Shown one piece after another: positions 25,626-33,955 of a stretch of DNA of 64,000 bases. Under the pieces are notes generated by a model. It saw nothing but the letters and a program-made list of their open reading frames with translations, did not search any database and had not been told where the DNA came from. The stretch lies in assembly GCA_958405565.1 (NCBI GenBank), contig CATYEN010000007.1:13505-77504 (forward strand), written 5' to 3'. The stretch comes from an uncultured Collinsella sp. GTDB lineage: Bacteria; Actinomycetota; Coriobacteriia; Coriobacteriales; Coriobacteriaceae. The position numbers were made by a program, and so were the translations under genes. Positions within the stretch are counted from its first letter, which is position 1. Each line of letters begins with the position of its first letter.

Positions 25626-26198
25626 ATGACCCAGGAACAGCAGTCCATCGACCTCATGGCGGCCGTTGCCCGCGTGCAGCGCGCCGTGGTGGTGCCCAAG
25701 GCCAAGTACAACGCTTTCGGCAAGTTCAGCTACCGCAGCTACGAGGACATAGTGGCCGCGCTGAAGGAGCCGTGCGCCAAGGAGGGCCTGGCGTTCTTCA
25801 TGACCGACGAGCTGGTGCAGATAGGCGACCGCTACTACGTGAAGTCCACGGCGTGCGTGTTCCCCGCCGAGGGCGGCGAGGGCCTGCTGCAGGTGAGCGC
25901 CTACGCCCGCGAGGACGAGCACAAGAAGGGCTCGGACGACGCCCAGGTGACCGGCATGGCGTCGAGCTACGCCCGCAAGTACGCGCTGTGCGGCGCGTTC
26001 GCCATCGACGGGCAGAGCGATCCCGACGCCATGGAGGAGCAGCCCGCGCCCGAGGAGAAGCAGCCGCCCGCAGACGGCCCCTTCACGGCCCACTGCCGCA
26101 GCTGCGGGGCGCGCTACCAGTTCGCCAGCATGCCGCAGTACATGGAGTTCGTGGCCAACAGCCCGTGCTGCCCGCGCCCCGACTGGCAGGTGGAGTAG
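25626..26198 (+). CDS. erf: ERF-family single-strand annealing protein
   Basis: 190 residues. Anneals complementary single strands for phage recombination. ERF hallmarks: YNAFGKFSYRSYEDIVAALK near the N-terminus and MASSYARKYALCGAFAID (about 115-132). A C-terminal Cys pair cluster (CRSCG, CCP) may bind zinc. SSB lies two genes downstream and RusA upstream, completing a recombination set. Confidence 0.88.
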   Translation: MTQEQQSIDLMAAVARVQRAVVVPKAKYNAFGKFSYRSYEDIVAALKEPCAKEGLAFFMTDELVQIGDRYYVKSTACVFPAEGGEGLLQVSAYAREDEHKKGSDDAQVTGMASSYARKYALCGAFAIDGQSDPDAMEEQPAPEEKQPPADGPFTAHCRSCGARYQFASMPQYMEFVANSPCCPRPDWQVE

Positions 26199-26552
26199 AT
26201 GCAGGCGCTCACCGAGGAGCTGGACGAGCTGACCGACAGGCTGGAGGCCGAGCTGAAGACCTGCAAGGAGTCGGGCTGCCAGTACGCCGAGAACGAGGCC
26301 GAGTACCGCAAGGCCCTGCGCATCGCCATCCTGAACGAGCGCCAGAAGGGCACGCCCGTCACCATCATCGGCGACGTGTGCCGGGGCCAGGAGCAGATAG
26401 CGGAGGCCAAGCGCCGCCGCGACTGCTCCGAGGCCATCTACAAGGCCTCGCAGGAGGCCATCAACGTAATCAAGCTGCGCATCCGCATGGTAGACGCGCA
26501 GATCACCCGCATCTGGAACAGCGGGGACGTAACCCAAGGAGGGTATCTATGA
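26199..26552 (+). CDS. Phage protein of unknown function
   Basis: 117 residues, mostly coiled coil, with start immediately after the ERF stop and its own stop overlapping the SSB start (ATGA). Its place between annealase and SSB suggests a role in recombination or replication. No family recognised. Confidence 0.7.
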   Translation: MQALTEELDELTDRLEAELKTCKESGCQYAENEAEYRKALRIAILNERQKGTPVTIIGDVCRGQEQIAEAKRRRDCSEAIYKASQEAINVIKLRIRMVDAQITRIWNSGDVTQGGYL

Positions 26553-27118
26553 GCATCAACCGCGTGTGCATATCCGGCAACCTGACCCGCGACCCCGTGC
26601 TGCGCTCCACGTCTGGCGGCATGTCCGTGCTGTCCATGGGCGTGGCCGTCAACGACCGCCGCAAGAACCAGCAGACCGGGCAGTGGGAGGACCACCCGAA
26701 CTTCGTGGACTGCACGCTGTTCGGCACCCGCGGCGAGAAGCTGGCGCAGTACCTCGCCAAAGGCAGCAAGGTGGCCATCGAGGGCAAGCTGCGCTACCGC
26801 AGCTGGAACGACCAGCAGACCGGCCAGAAGCGCAGCGCGCTGGAGGTCGTGGTGGACGAGCTGGAGTTCATGAGCGGCCAGCAACAGCAGCAGGGCTACG
26901 CGCCGCAGCAGTACGCGCCCCAGGCGGCCCCGCAAGCGCCGCAGGCCCGCACGTACGGCCAGGGACGCCCCGCCCCGGCACCTGCACCGCAGCAGCCCGC
27001 CTACGCGCCGCAGCCGGCCACTCAGCAGGCGTACGCGCCACAGCAGCCCGCGCCGCAGCAGCCCGCGCCGCAGCAGCAGGCCATGCCTGATCTGTACGAC
27101 GAGGATATCCCGTTTTAG
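26549..27118 (+). CDS. ssb: Single-stranded DNA-binding protein
   Basis: 189 residues. OB fold in the first 110 (NRVCISGNLTRDPVLR, FVDCTLFGTRGEKLAQYL, GSKVAIEGKLRYRSW), then a Gln/Pro/Ala-rich linker and the acidic tip DEDIPF that recruits partner proteins. GGAGGGTATCT precedes the ATG. Typical SSB length for the group. Confidence 0.95.
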   Translation: MSINRVCISGNLTRDPVLRSTSGGMSVLSMGVAVNDRRKNQQTGQWEDHPNFVDCTLFGTRGEKLAQYLAKGSKVAIEGKLRYRSWNDQQTGQKRSALEVVVDELEFMSGQQQQQGYAPQQYAPQAAPQAPQARTYGQGRPAPAPAPQQPAYAPQPATQQAYAPQQPAPQQPAPQQQAMPDLYDEDIPF

Positions 27119-27137
27119 GGAAGGCGACGGCGACACT

Positions 27138-27839
27138 ATGGGCATGGTTATACACGACGACTTCTGGGCGGCCGCGCAGGCCATGCCCGAGAAGCAGCGC
27201 GCGCCGTTCATCTACGCCATCGTCGAGTACCGGTTCACGGGCAAGGAGCCGCAAGGCAGCCCCGCGTGGCTGCCTACCTTCCTGGTGCTCAAGGGCAGGC
27301 TCGACATGGGCGACGAGAAGAGCGAGCGCGCAAGGAAGGCGGCCAACGCCCGCTGGGGCAACAGGCCGGGGAAGGAAGACGCGGTGGACGATGCGGCGGC
27401 ACGGGCGCAAGCCGATGCGCAAGCACATGCGGGAGCATATGCGGATACAGGTGCAGTCGCACATGCGCAAGCAGATGCGGATGCACATGCAGGCGCATCG
27501 AGTTGCGGCAATGCAGAGGTTGAGGTTGAGGTTGAGTATATAGATAACCCCTTAATCCCCTTTGACGAAATCGTGCATGCGCTCAACGAGGCAGCCGGCA
27601 CCCGCTACCGCTCAAGCAGCGCCAAGACCCGCAGGCTGATACACGCCCGCTGGGCCGAGGGCTACCGCCTCCCCGACTTCCTGGCCGTCATCGACACGAT
27701 GGCAGCCGAGTGGGCGGGCGACCCGAAGATGGCCAAGTACCTGCGGCCCTCCACGCTGTTCTCGCCGAAGTTCGAGGACTACGTGAACCGCGGCACGAGG
27801 ACCCGGAAGGAGGCCGACGGCTATGCCGAGTACGACTGA
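27138..27839 (+). CDS. Phage replication initiator (conserved phage C-terminal domain)
   Basis: 233 residues. N-terminal segment resembles phage replisome organisers. The C-terminal domain (about 145-222, IPFDEIVHALNEAAGTRYR...AKYLRPSTLFSPKFEDYVN) is the conserved phage C-terminal domain seen in replication proteins. The middle is a low-complexity stretch rich in AQADAHA, encoded by near-direct DNA repeats. It is followed by a DnaC-like loader gene, the usual phage initiator/loader pair. Confidence 0.78.
   Translation: MGMVIHDDFWAAAQAMPEKQRAPFIYAIVEYRFTGKEPQGSPAWLPTFLVLKGRLDMGDEKSERARKAANARWGNRPGKEDAVDDAAARAQADAQAHAGAYADTGAVAHAQADADAHAGASSCGNAEVEVEVEYIDNPLIPFDEIVHALNEAAGTRYRSSSAKTRRLIHARWAEGYRLPDFLAVIDTMAAEWAGDPKMAKYLRPSTLFSPKFEDYVNRGTRTRKEADGYAEYD
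27403..27560 (+). repeat. Iteron-like repeats, candidate prophage replication origin
   Basis: Within the initiator gene, units of type GCGCAAGCNNATGCG recur at about 27405, 27417 and 27466, with weaker copies between (GGAGCATATGCGG, GTCGCACATGCG). Then come GAGGTT repeats and an AT-rich stretch (GTATATAGATAACC) at 27536-27549. Iterons plus AT-rich DNA inside the initiator gene match the lambda O arrangement. The origin role is inferred. Confidence 0.5.
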
Positions 27840-28551
27840 GTGCCCCCACTGCGGGGCGCAGCTGGAGGTCCGCTACGTGGTGCTGGCTGGCCGCCGCACC
27901 TTCTGCGGCTGGAAGCCGTGCGGCTGCCCGGGTGCCGTGGCGGAGCGCGACGAGCGTTCGCGCCTTGAGGCCAGGGCCAAGGCCGAGGAGGCCGCAGCCA
28001 AACGCCGCCGGGCCTACGAGCGGGCCGGAATCAAGCCACGCTTCATGACGGCCGCCTCCCCCATGGCCGAGGGCATCGCCGCGAAGGTTGAGCAAGGGCG
28101 TGGAGCGTACATCTGTGGCCCCGTGGGAACCGGCAAGACCCACCTGGCGAGCGCCGTGGCGCGCCTCCTGGTGGACGGCGGCACCAGCGTGAGGGTGACC
28201 GACATGCTGGGCGTGCTGGCCGCCATCAAGGGCACCTACGGCGGCGACGGCACCGAGGACGGCGTGCTGTCCAGGCTCTCCCGCGTGGGGTGCCTGGTGC
28301 TGGACGACCTGGGCAAGGAGTCCCCCACCGACTGGACGCTGGGGCAGGTGTTCCGCGTCGTGAACGACAGGTACGAGAACATGAGGCCCGTGGTCGTGAC
28401 CACGCAGTACGGCAAGGGCGACCTCATACGCCGCCTGGCCAAGAACGGCGACGAGGAGACGGCGGTGGCCATCGTGAGCCGCCTGTCGGAGATGTGCGAC
28501 AAGTACGAGCTGCAAGGCAAGGACAGGAGGCTATCGAATGACAAACGTTGA
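27823..28551 (+). CDS. DnaC-like helicase loader ATPase
   Basis: 242 residues. Loads the host replicative helicase at the phage origin. Zinc-ribbon-like N-terminus (CPHCGAQ, CGC), Walker A GPVGTGKT at 99-106, Walker B CLVLDDLGK and sensor region VVTTQYGKGDL. The start overlaps the end of the initiator gene by 17 bp, indicating coupling. Confidence 0.9.
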   Translation: MPSTTECPHCGAQLEVRYVVLAGRRTFCGWKPCGCPGAVAERDERSRLEARAKAEEAAAKRRRAYERAGIKPRFMTAASPMAEGIAAKVEQGRGAYICGPVGTGKTHLASAVARLLVDGGTSVRVTDMLGVLAAIKGTYGGDGTEDGVLSRLSRVGCLVLDDLGKESPTDWTLGQVFRVVNDRYENMRPVVVTTQYGKGDLIRRLAKNGDEETAVAIVSRLSEMCDKYELQGKDRRLSNDKR

Positions 28552-28933
28552 CACGCTGCCCGAGATCCTGCGCCCCCTCATGGAGGGGCCGAGCATCGAG
28601 ACGCCCAGGTGCGCCGTGTGCGGCGCACCGTGGCCGCTCAACCGCCACCACATCGTGAGGCGCGGGGCGGGCAAGCTGTTCCGCGACGGGCGCGAGGTTC
28701 CCAAGCCCACGGTGATGCTGTGCGGCAGCGGCAACGGCAGCGGATGCCACGGCCTGGCGCACGCCAACCGGCTGCACTTCCGCTGGGTCAGGGCCGAGCA
28801 GAGGTTCAACCGCCTCGCCCCGCCGGGCTCGGGGCACTGGGAGTACCTGCTGCTGCCGGAGCCGACCAAGTACGCGGATGCCCTGGCCATGGACGGCTGG
28901 AGGCGGCTGCCGAGGGGCAGGCGGTGCATGTGA
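28538..28933 (+). CDS. HNH-like endonuclease
   Basis: 131 residues with CAVCGAPWPLNRHHIVRRG, then CGSGNGSGCHGLAH and RLHF, an HNH fold with structural zinc Cys pairs. Phage HNH proteins may nick DNA in replication or packaging. It lies in the replication block rather than next to terminase. Overlaps the DnaC gene by 14 bp. Confidence 0.75.
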   Translation: MTNVDTLPEILRPLMEGPSIETPRCAVCGAPWPLNRHHIVRRGAGKLFRDGREVPKPTVMLCGSGNGSGCHGLAHANRLHFRWVRAEQRFNRLAPPGSGHWEYLLLPEPTKYADALAMDGWRRLPRGRRCM

Positions 28934-29178
28934 GCGGGTACGAGCCTTCAAGCGGGTGGAACCTCCCGCCCGGGTGCTTCGAGTCCGACCCCAGGGCACC
29001 GTGGAACCGGCCCGACCCGTGGGAGGGCCGCACGTGCCGGGAGTGCCGATTCTGCGGCCATGTGCAGGGCGCTGGCGGCGAGGCCGTGTGCGCCTGCGAC
29101 GCCATGACGGGCGGCGGCCCCGACGTGGAGGCGATTGACGAGACAAGCGAGGCATGCGAGTGCTTCGAGTTCGAATAG
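28930..29178 (+). CDS. Small Cys-rich phage protein
   Basis: 82 residues from GTG 28930 (GTGA overlap; GTG 28924 is also possible). Cys pairs CRECRFCG and a later CACD/CECF suggest a zinc-binding fold. Function unknown. Confidence 0.6.
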   Translation: MSGYEPSSGWNLPPGCFESDPRAPWNRPDPWEGRTCRECRFCGHVQGAGGEAVCACDAMTGGGPDVEAIDETSEACECFEFE

Positions 29179-29189
29179 GAGACGAAACG

Positions 29190-29393
29190 ATGAAGAAGAT
29201 CTACGCGGTGGCCACGGAGAGCGACGTGGTGCTGGCGTTCGAGAGCAAGCCGGACGCCGAGGAGTACGCGGGCGAGCACGACGGCATGGCGGTGCTGCCG
29301 GTGCCGTGCGTGGGGGCCTACGAGTACCCGAGCGAGCACTCGGCGACCGACTGGGACCATATCACCGACACGCTGCCGAAGGGAGGCGAGTAG
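29190..29393 (+). CDS. Small phage protein
   Basis: 67 residues, MKKIYAVATESDVVLAFESK, with AGGAGACGAAACG before ATG 29190. No domain recognised. Confidence 0.65.
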   Translation: MKKIYAVATESDVVLAFESKPDAEEYAGEHDGMAVLPVPCVGAYEYPSEHSATDWDHITDTLPKGGE

Positions 29394-29395
29394 CC

Positions 29396-29587
29396 ATGAA
29401 GGTGTACATGTGCGCATGCGAACGCTGCGGCAAGGAGGTGCCGGTGACCCTGAAGGGTTGCGCCAGGATGGTGCTGAGGAACAGCGCGCGAATCGACGGC
29501 AAGGCAAGGGCCTTGTGCCCGGAGTGCGCCGAGAGCCTGCGGGCGTGGTTCCTCTCAGGCGCGGCGAAGCCGGAAGGAAGGGAGTAG
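29396..29587 (+). CDS. Small zinc-finger-like phage protein
   Basis: 63 residues with CERCGKE and CPECAE pairs, suggesting one zinc site. GGGAGGCGAGTAGCC precedes the ATG. Function unknown. Confidence 0.65.
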   Translation: MKVYMCACERCGKEVPVTLKGCARMVLRNSARIDGKARALCPECAESLRAWFLSGAAKPEGRE

Positions 29588-29589
29588 CC

Positions 29590-30096
29590 ATGGGAATCAT
29601 CTGCGAGACCTGCGGGCGCGATATCGACGCCCTGGGGCAGGACAACATGGGCGTGGACGCGCCGCTGTGCGAGGACTGCTGGAGCGAGCAGCAGAGCCAC
29701 GCGGTGGCCGCGCTGAGGCGCGAGGTTCGCAACCTGAGATTCAAGAACGCCCGGCTGCGCGAGGAGCTGGACGCCGCGACCGAAGAGACGGCCGTGCAGA
29801 ACCTGCGCCAGGGCATCGAGACGGCCTACGAGCCGAACCGCGAGCGCGCCCTGGCGCTCACGAAGCTGGACGAGTGCGAGTTGTGGCTGGGGCGCTGCGA
29901 ACTCAAGGAGACGGCGGCGCCCGCTGCGGGCAGCGCGGCCCAGGAGGCGGCCATGCCTTGCCTCAAGGCCGAAGAGGCGCGCGGCTTCGCGATGCCCGAC
30001 GTGAACGTGGAGGCGAAGGCTGAGGTAACGGCCGAGGAGTTGGCCAAGGGCCTGCGCGAGGCCATGCAGCCGGTCATGCGGATGGCGGTGGAGTAG
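29590..30096 (+). CDS. Zinc-finger protein with possible Acb2/Tad1-like hairpin
   Basis: 168 residues. N-terminal Cys knuckles (CETCGRD, CEDCW), a coiled coil to about residue 65, then NLRQGIETAYEPNRERALALTKLDECELWLGRCEL (about 70-105), and a variable acidic tail. The latter segment, especially RERALALTKLDECELWL, resembles the helical hairpin of small phage Acb2/Tad1-domain proteins, which sequester cyclic nucleotide signals of CBASS/Thoeris defence. The resemblance is by eye only; it could equally be a structural or regulatory protein. Confidence 0.6.
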   Translation: MGIICETCGRDIDALGQDNMGVDAPLCEDCWSEQQSHAVAALRREVRNLRFKNARLREELDAATEETAVQNLRQGIETAYEPNRERALALTKLDECELWLGRCELKETAAPAAGSAAQEAAMPCLKAEEARGFAMPDVNVEAKAEVTAEELAKGLREAMQPVMRMAVE

Positions 30097-30098
30097 CC

Positions 30099-30281
30099 AT
30101 GGAGCAGCAGACGAGGAAGAAGCGCCGCCCCAGCATCGAGGTGCGCTGCCCGAAATGCGGCATTCGCGAGATCTGGCACCACCTGCCCAAGGGAGGCGAC
30201 CGCTGCCGCTGGTGCGGCCACCTGTTCGAGGACTTCACCTACCGAGAGGTAGGGCCGAGCGCGAAGGGGGCCGCGAAATGA
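30099..30281 (+). CDS. Small zinc-ribbon phage protein
   Basis: 60 residues; CPKCGIRE and CRWCGHLF form a full four-Cys zinc ribbon after a basic N-terminus (TRKKRRPS). Probably nucleic-acid binding. The start follows the previous stop by 2 bp. Confidence 0.7.
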   Translation: MEQQTRKKRRPSIEVRCPKCGIREIWHHLPKGGDRCRWCGHLFEDFTYREVGPSAKGAAK

Positions 30282-30499
30282 CGAACTGGGAGTGCCTTTT
30301 CGGCACACCCGAGCGGGCTGTCCGAACGGAGGTGGAGTTCCACTCGTGGCCCTTCATCATCATCGTGAGCGAGACGCGCCGCATGAGCGAGTGCACTACC
30401 AGCGGCCGACTGCTGGCCCGCTTCTACACGGAGGCCGACTACCTGGAATGGCTCAAGGCCGAGCATGACGACGGCACCGTCGAGTTGGAGGACGAATGA
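30278..30499 (+). CDS. Small phage protein
   Basis: 73 residues, MTNWECLFGTPERAVRTEVEF. It overlaps the genes on both sides through ATGA junctions. No family recognised. Confidence 0.65.
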   Translation: MTNWECLFGTPERAVRTEVEFHSWPFIIIVSETRRMSECTTSGRLLARFYTEADYLEWLKAEHDDGTVELEDE

Positions 30500-30630
30500 A
30501 CCGCCCGGGATGCAACTGGGGCTGCCTGCTTTTCATAGCGGCGGCTATCGCCATAGACGTGGCCGCGTTCTTCGCCATGCGCGCGCTGGCGGCCGGCCTC
30601 GTGGCCATGGCAGCGGCGGCGTGCGGGTAG
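30496..30630 (+). CDS. Very small membrane protein
   Basis: 44 residues: MNRPGCNWGC, then two hydrophobic stretches (LLFIAAAIAIDVAAFF and ALAAGLVAMAAAA). It starts at the ATGA overlap with the previous stop and ends before a terminator, so it is the last early gene. Function unknown. Confidence 0.6.
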   Translation: MNRPGCNWGCLLFIAAAIAIDVAAFFAMRALAAGLVAMAAAACG

Positions 30631-30650
30631 GGACAACCGAATACGGAAAC

Positions 30651-30720
30651 AGGCAGAGGGCCGTCCTTCGGGGCGGCCTTTTCCATGCCCGGCGACACGC
30701 TTGCGACCATATGGGCCGAG
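30651..30720 (+). terminator. Terminator plus GGCGACAC box, copy 1
   Basis: GGGCCGTCC-TTCG-GGGCGGCC-type stem with TTTT (about 30658-30682) ends the early operon. TGCCCGGCGACAC follows at 30686-30698, then GACCAT. The box recurs after three more terminators in the late region. Confidence 0.75.
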
Positions 30721-30742
30721 AGATAAGGGAAGGAGGCCGCAG

Positions 30743-31174
30743 GTGCCCAAGAAGGACAAGCCGCTCACGGCGAAGCAGGAGGCGTTCGCCCGCGAGATGG
30801 CCAAGCCCCGCGCCAAGCAGCAGGACGCGTACCGCGCGGCCTACGACTGCAAGCGCATGAACTACAACTCGATAAGCTGCGCCGCCTCCAAGCTGATGCG
30901 CGACCCACGAATCGCGCACAGAATCCAGGAAATCCGCGACGCGGCCGCCAAGGACTGCCGCTGGGAGCTGCAGGACGCGGCCGCCCCGCTGTTCGAGGTG
31001 CTGGACGGCGCGCTGCCCATCTTCCGCCGCCAGGCGGCCGAGGGCAGCATCAACGGCGACGCGCGCCTGGCCATAACCGAGAGCGTGAAGCTGCTCAACG
31101 ACATGTTCGGCGTGGACGGCGCGAAGGCCGCCATGGCCGAGGCGGGGGTGACCATCGTTGACGACCTCGGTTAG
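30743..31174 (+). CDS. terS: Terminase small subunit
   Basis: 143 residues. Recognises phage DNA for packaging. LTAKQEAFAREMAKPRAKQQDAYRAAY is the helix-turn-helix start seen in phage TerS (terminase_2 type). GTG 30743 is chosen because AAGGAGG lies just upstream. Overlaps terL by 17 bp. Confidence 0.85.
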   Translation: MPKKDKPLTAKQEAFAREMAKPRAKQQDAYRAAYDCKRMNYNSISCAASKLMRDPRIAHRIQEIRDAAAKDCRWELQDAAAPLFEVLDGALPIFRRQAAEGSINGDARLAITESVKLLNDMFGVDGAKAAMAEAGVTIVDDLG

Positions 31175-32441
31175 GCTCTCGGACGTCGTTGCCTCCGTGT
31201 TCGCGGGCGTGTGGCGCTCCATCAAGGCGCACGAGTTCACGCACTACTGGTTCAAGGGCGGGCGCAACTCCACCAAGTCGTCGTTCATCTCCATCGCCAT
31301 CGTGCTGCTGATCATGCTCAACCCGGAGGCCAACGCCGTCGTGCTGCGCAAGGTCGGCAACACGCTGCGCACGTCCGTGTACGAGCAGATAGGCTGGGCG
31401 TGCGACGTGCTGGGCGTGGCCCGCCTGTTCGACTTCGGCCTGTCCCCCATGGAGGTGACCTACCTCCCCACCGGGCAGGTCATACGCTTTGTGGGATGCG
31501 ACAAGCCCAAGAAGCTGAAGTCGGCGAAGTTCCGCACCGGCTACTGCGCCGTGGTGTGGTTCGAGGAGGTTGACGAGTTCGACGGCATGGACGAGGTGCG
31601 CAGCGTGCTGGCCACGTTCCTGCGCGGCGGCGACGTGTTCTGGGTCTTCTACAGCTACAACCCTCCCCGCTCGGCGCGCAACTGGGTGAACAAGGAGGCG
31701 CGCGACCTGGAGGCCCACCTGGGCGAGGACGGGCGCTTCATATGCCACACCACGTACCTGGACGTCATAGACGAGCACCCCGAATGGATAAGCGCCACCG
31801 CGCTGGTGGAGGCAGAGCGCAGCCGCCGCAAGACCCCCGACTCCTACCGCTGGCAATGGCTCGGCGAGGTGACGGGCACCGGCTCCGAGGTGTTCCCCGA
31901 CAAGCTGCTGGAAATCCGGCCCATAACGGACGAGGAGCGCGAGGCCATCGCCCTGCGCTCGTTCGGCGTGGACGCGGGCAGCGTGCACCCGTGGGTGTTC
32001 ATGGAGGTGGGATACGACGAGAACGAGCGCGTGCTGTACCTGCTGGACGAGGAGAGCCGCCAGGGCGTGGACGCCGTCGACCCGAAGACCGCCGAGCTGG
32101 TGGCCTCGAAGCTGGAGGAAGCCGGCGACCCCGCCGCAGACGTGTGGTGCGACAGCGCAGCGCGCGGCATGATCCTCTACTACCAGGAGCAGGGCATCAG
32201 CGCCCAGAAGGCGTTCAAGCAGGGCCTGAACGCGCCCAAGAGCCGCATCAGGTGGATGCAGAACATCACGCGCATAGTCATCGACCCCGACCGCTGCCCG
32301 CTCGCCGCCAAGGAGTTCCCCGAGTTCGAGTACGTGTCGAACGGGCAGGGCGACATAACCGAGACACTGCCGAAGGTGAACGACGACGCGATAGACGCGG
32401 CGGGCTACGCCGCAGGACTGTGGATAAGGAGCAACCTCTGA
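31158..32441 (+). CDS. terL: Terminase large subunit (PBSX type)
   Basis: 427 residues. Packaging ATPase and nuclease. Walker A-like GGRNSTKSS (about 34-42), Walker B region CAVVWFEEVDEF, motif FYSYNPP; nuclease Asp residues in FGVDAGSVHPWVF, ADVWCDSAA and DDAIDAAGYA. TTG 31158 is the first usable start and lies inside terS. It ends in TGATG with the portal gene. Confidence 0.93.
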   Translation: MTTSVRLSDVVASVFAGVWRSIKAHEFTHYWFKGGRNSTKSSFISIAIVLLIMLNPEANAVVLRKVGNTLRTSVYEQIGWACDVLGVARLFDFGLSPMEVTYLPTGQVIRFVGCDKPKKLKSAKFRTGYCAVVWFEEVDEFDGMDEVRSVLATFLRGGDVFWVFYSYNPPRSARNWVNKEARDLEAHLGEDGRFICHTTYLDVIDEHPEWISATALVEAERSRRKTPDSYRWQWLGEVTGTGSEVFPDKLLEIRPITDEEREAIALRSFGVDAGSVHPWVFMEVGYDENERVLYLLDEESRQGVDAVDPKTAELVASKLEEAGDPAADVWCDSAARGMILYYQEQGISAQKAFKQGLNAPKSRIRWMQNITRIVIDPDRCPLAAKEFPEFEYVSNGQGDITETLPKVNDDAIDAAGYAAGLWIRSNL

Positions 32442-33955
32442 TGGAGAAGCGAGGCAACACGGGCTACGCCGAGGCGTGGCTGCGCCGCATGGGATACCAG
32501 CCAGACACCCGCATGCAGGGCATGGTGGGCGTCTGGTTCGGCTGGTTCGCGGCGAACAACGGCTGGTACCACTACAGCGAGCGGCGCGGCTTCCGCGTGT
32601 ACAAGCGCGAGCGCGCCAGCCTGCACCCGGCGGCGCTCGTGGCCGACGAGTGGGCCAGCCTGCTCATGAACGAGAGCACGATCATCTCCAGCACGAGCGA
32701 CGAGCGCCGCGCCTGGATGGCGCGCTACTTCGCCAACCCCACGGCGACGGGCGGCGTCGGCGACGAGGGGCACGAGGACGGCCAGGCCGCGCCGCAGCCG
32801 GCAGAGGACGTCGACGCGCCCACATCGTTCGCCATGGACAACGCCGACTTCATAGCCCGCGCGTTCGCCATGGGCACGGGCGCGTGGGTCATCGAGCCGC
32901 GAGGCGTGACCGACAGCGCCTACACGCCCGACGCCGAGCTGCGCATCGTGCGCTACGACGCCACGCAGATAATCCCGCTCACGTGGAGCGCCGACGACTG
33001 CACGCAGTGCGCGTTCGTGGGCCGCGTGGAGGTCGCCGGGCGCGACTACGACCAGTGCCAGGCGCACGTGCTCGTTGGCGGCACCTACCACATCCTCACG
33101 CAGCTGTTCGACACCCGCACGCACAAGCAGGTGGCGGTCGAGGGCATCAGCGCCGACATGGACACGCGCTGCACCCGTCCGCTTTTCGCGCTCGTGCGCC
33201 CCGCCGTGTCGAACCGCTTCTACGACTACTGCGCGATGGGCGCGAGCGTGTACTGCAACGCCGTGGGGGCCATGAAGGTGGTCGACGAGGCCGCCACCTC
33301 CCTGCTTGACCACATCCGCGTGGGCCGCCCGCGCACGTTCGTGGACAAGACCCTCATTGAGTCCAAGACCGACAAGGGGCCGGACGGCAGCCTCACGAAG
33401 ACCTACTACGCCTTCGGCGAGGCCGACGACACCATCTTCAGCATGAACCCCGGCGACGAGGGGTCGGCCAAAATCCAGACCGTGCAGAGCGACCTCAAGG
33501 CCGACGAGAACGCCAGCGCCATCAACACGGGCCTGCGCCTGCTGTCGGTGGCGTGCGGCTTCGGCAACGGCTACTTCTCCTGGGAGTCGCACACGGGCCT
33601 GAAGACCGCCAAGGAGGTGGCGGCCGACAACTCGCAGCTGATGCGATCCATCCACCGCCACGAGAACGCCCTGCGCAAGTCCATCGTGCGGCTGGTCAAC
33701 GGCATGGCCGACGCGTGCCGCAGCATCAAGGGCGAGGCCGTGCCCTACGGCGACGTCACCGTGGACTTCGACGACTCCATCATCAGCGACACGCAGAGCG
33801 CCCGCGAGATGGCCATGAGCGAGGTCGGCGCGGGCATCATGGCCCCGTGGGAGTACCGCCGCCGCTTCTACGGCGAGACCAAGGACGAGGCGCAGGCCAA
33901 CGTGCCCGAGCAGCAGGGCGGCGCGTTCGACATGCTGGGCGACGGGCTGGCCTGA
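32441..33955 (+). CDS. Portal protein (SPP1 gp6-like)
   Basis: 504 residues. Forms the dodecameric ring at the head vertex through which DNA enters and leaves. Length, position after terL and segments such as ADEWASLLMNE and TGLKTAKEVAADNSQLMRSI fit SPP1-type portals. Starts at the terL stop overlap and ends in TGATG with the minor capsid gene. Confidence 0.9.
   Translation: MEKRGNTGYAEAWLRRMGYQPDTRMQGMVGVWFGWFAANNGWYHYSERRGFRVYKRERASLHPAALVADEWASLLMNESTIISSTSDERRAWMARYFANPTATGGVGDEGHEDGQAAPQPAEDVDAPTSFAMDNADFIARAFAMGTGAWVIEPRGVTDSAYTPDAELRIVRYDATQIIPLTWSADDCTQCAFVGRVEVAGRDYDQCQAHVLVGGTYHILTQLFDTRTHKQVAVEGISADMDTRCTRPLFALVRPAVSNRFYDYCAMGASVYCNAVGAMKVVDEAATSLLDHIRVGRPRTFVDKTLIESKTDKGPDGSLTKTYYAFGEADDTIFSMNPGDEGSAKIQTVQSDLKADENASAINTGLRLLSVACGFGNGYFSWESHTGLKTAKEVAADNSQLMRSIHRHENALRKSIVRLVNGMADACRSIKGEAVPYGDVTVDFDDSIISDTQSAREMAMSEVGAGIMAPWEYRRRFYGETKDEAQANVPEQQGGAFDMLGDGLA

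Noticed and set aside
27403..27503. Short repeats resembling a CRISPR array
   Set aside because: Units are about 12-15 bp, degenerate, contiguous and in a coding frame; no 24-37-bp repeats with unique spacers and no cas genes.
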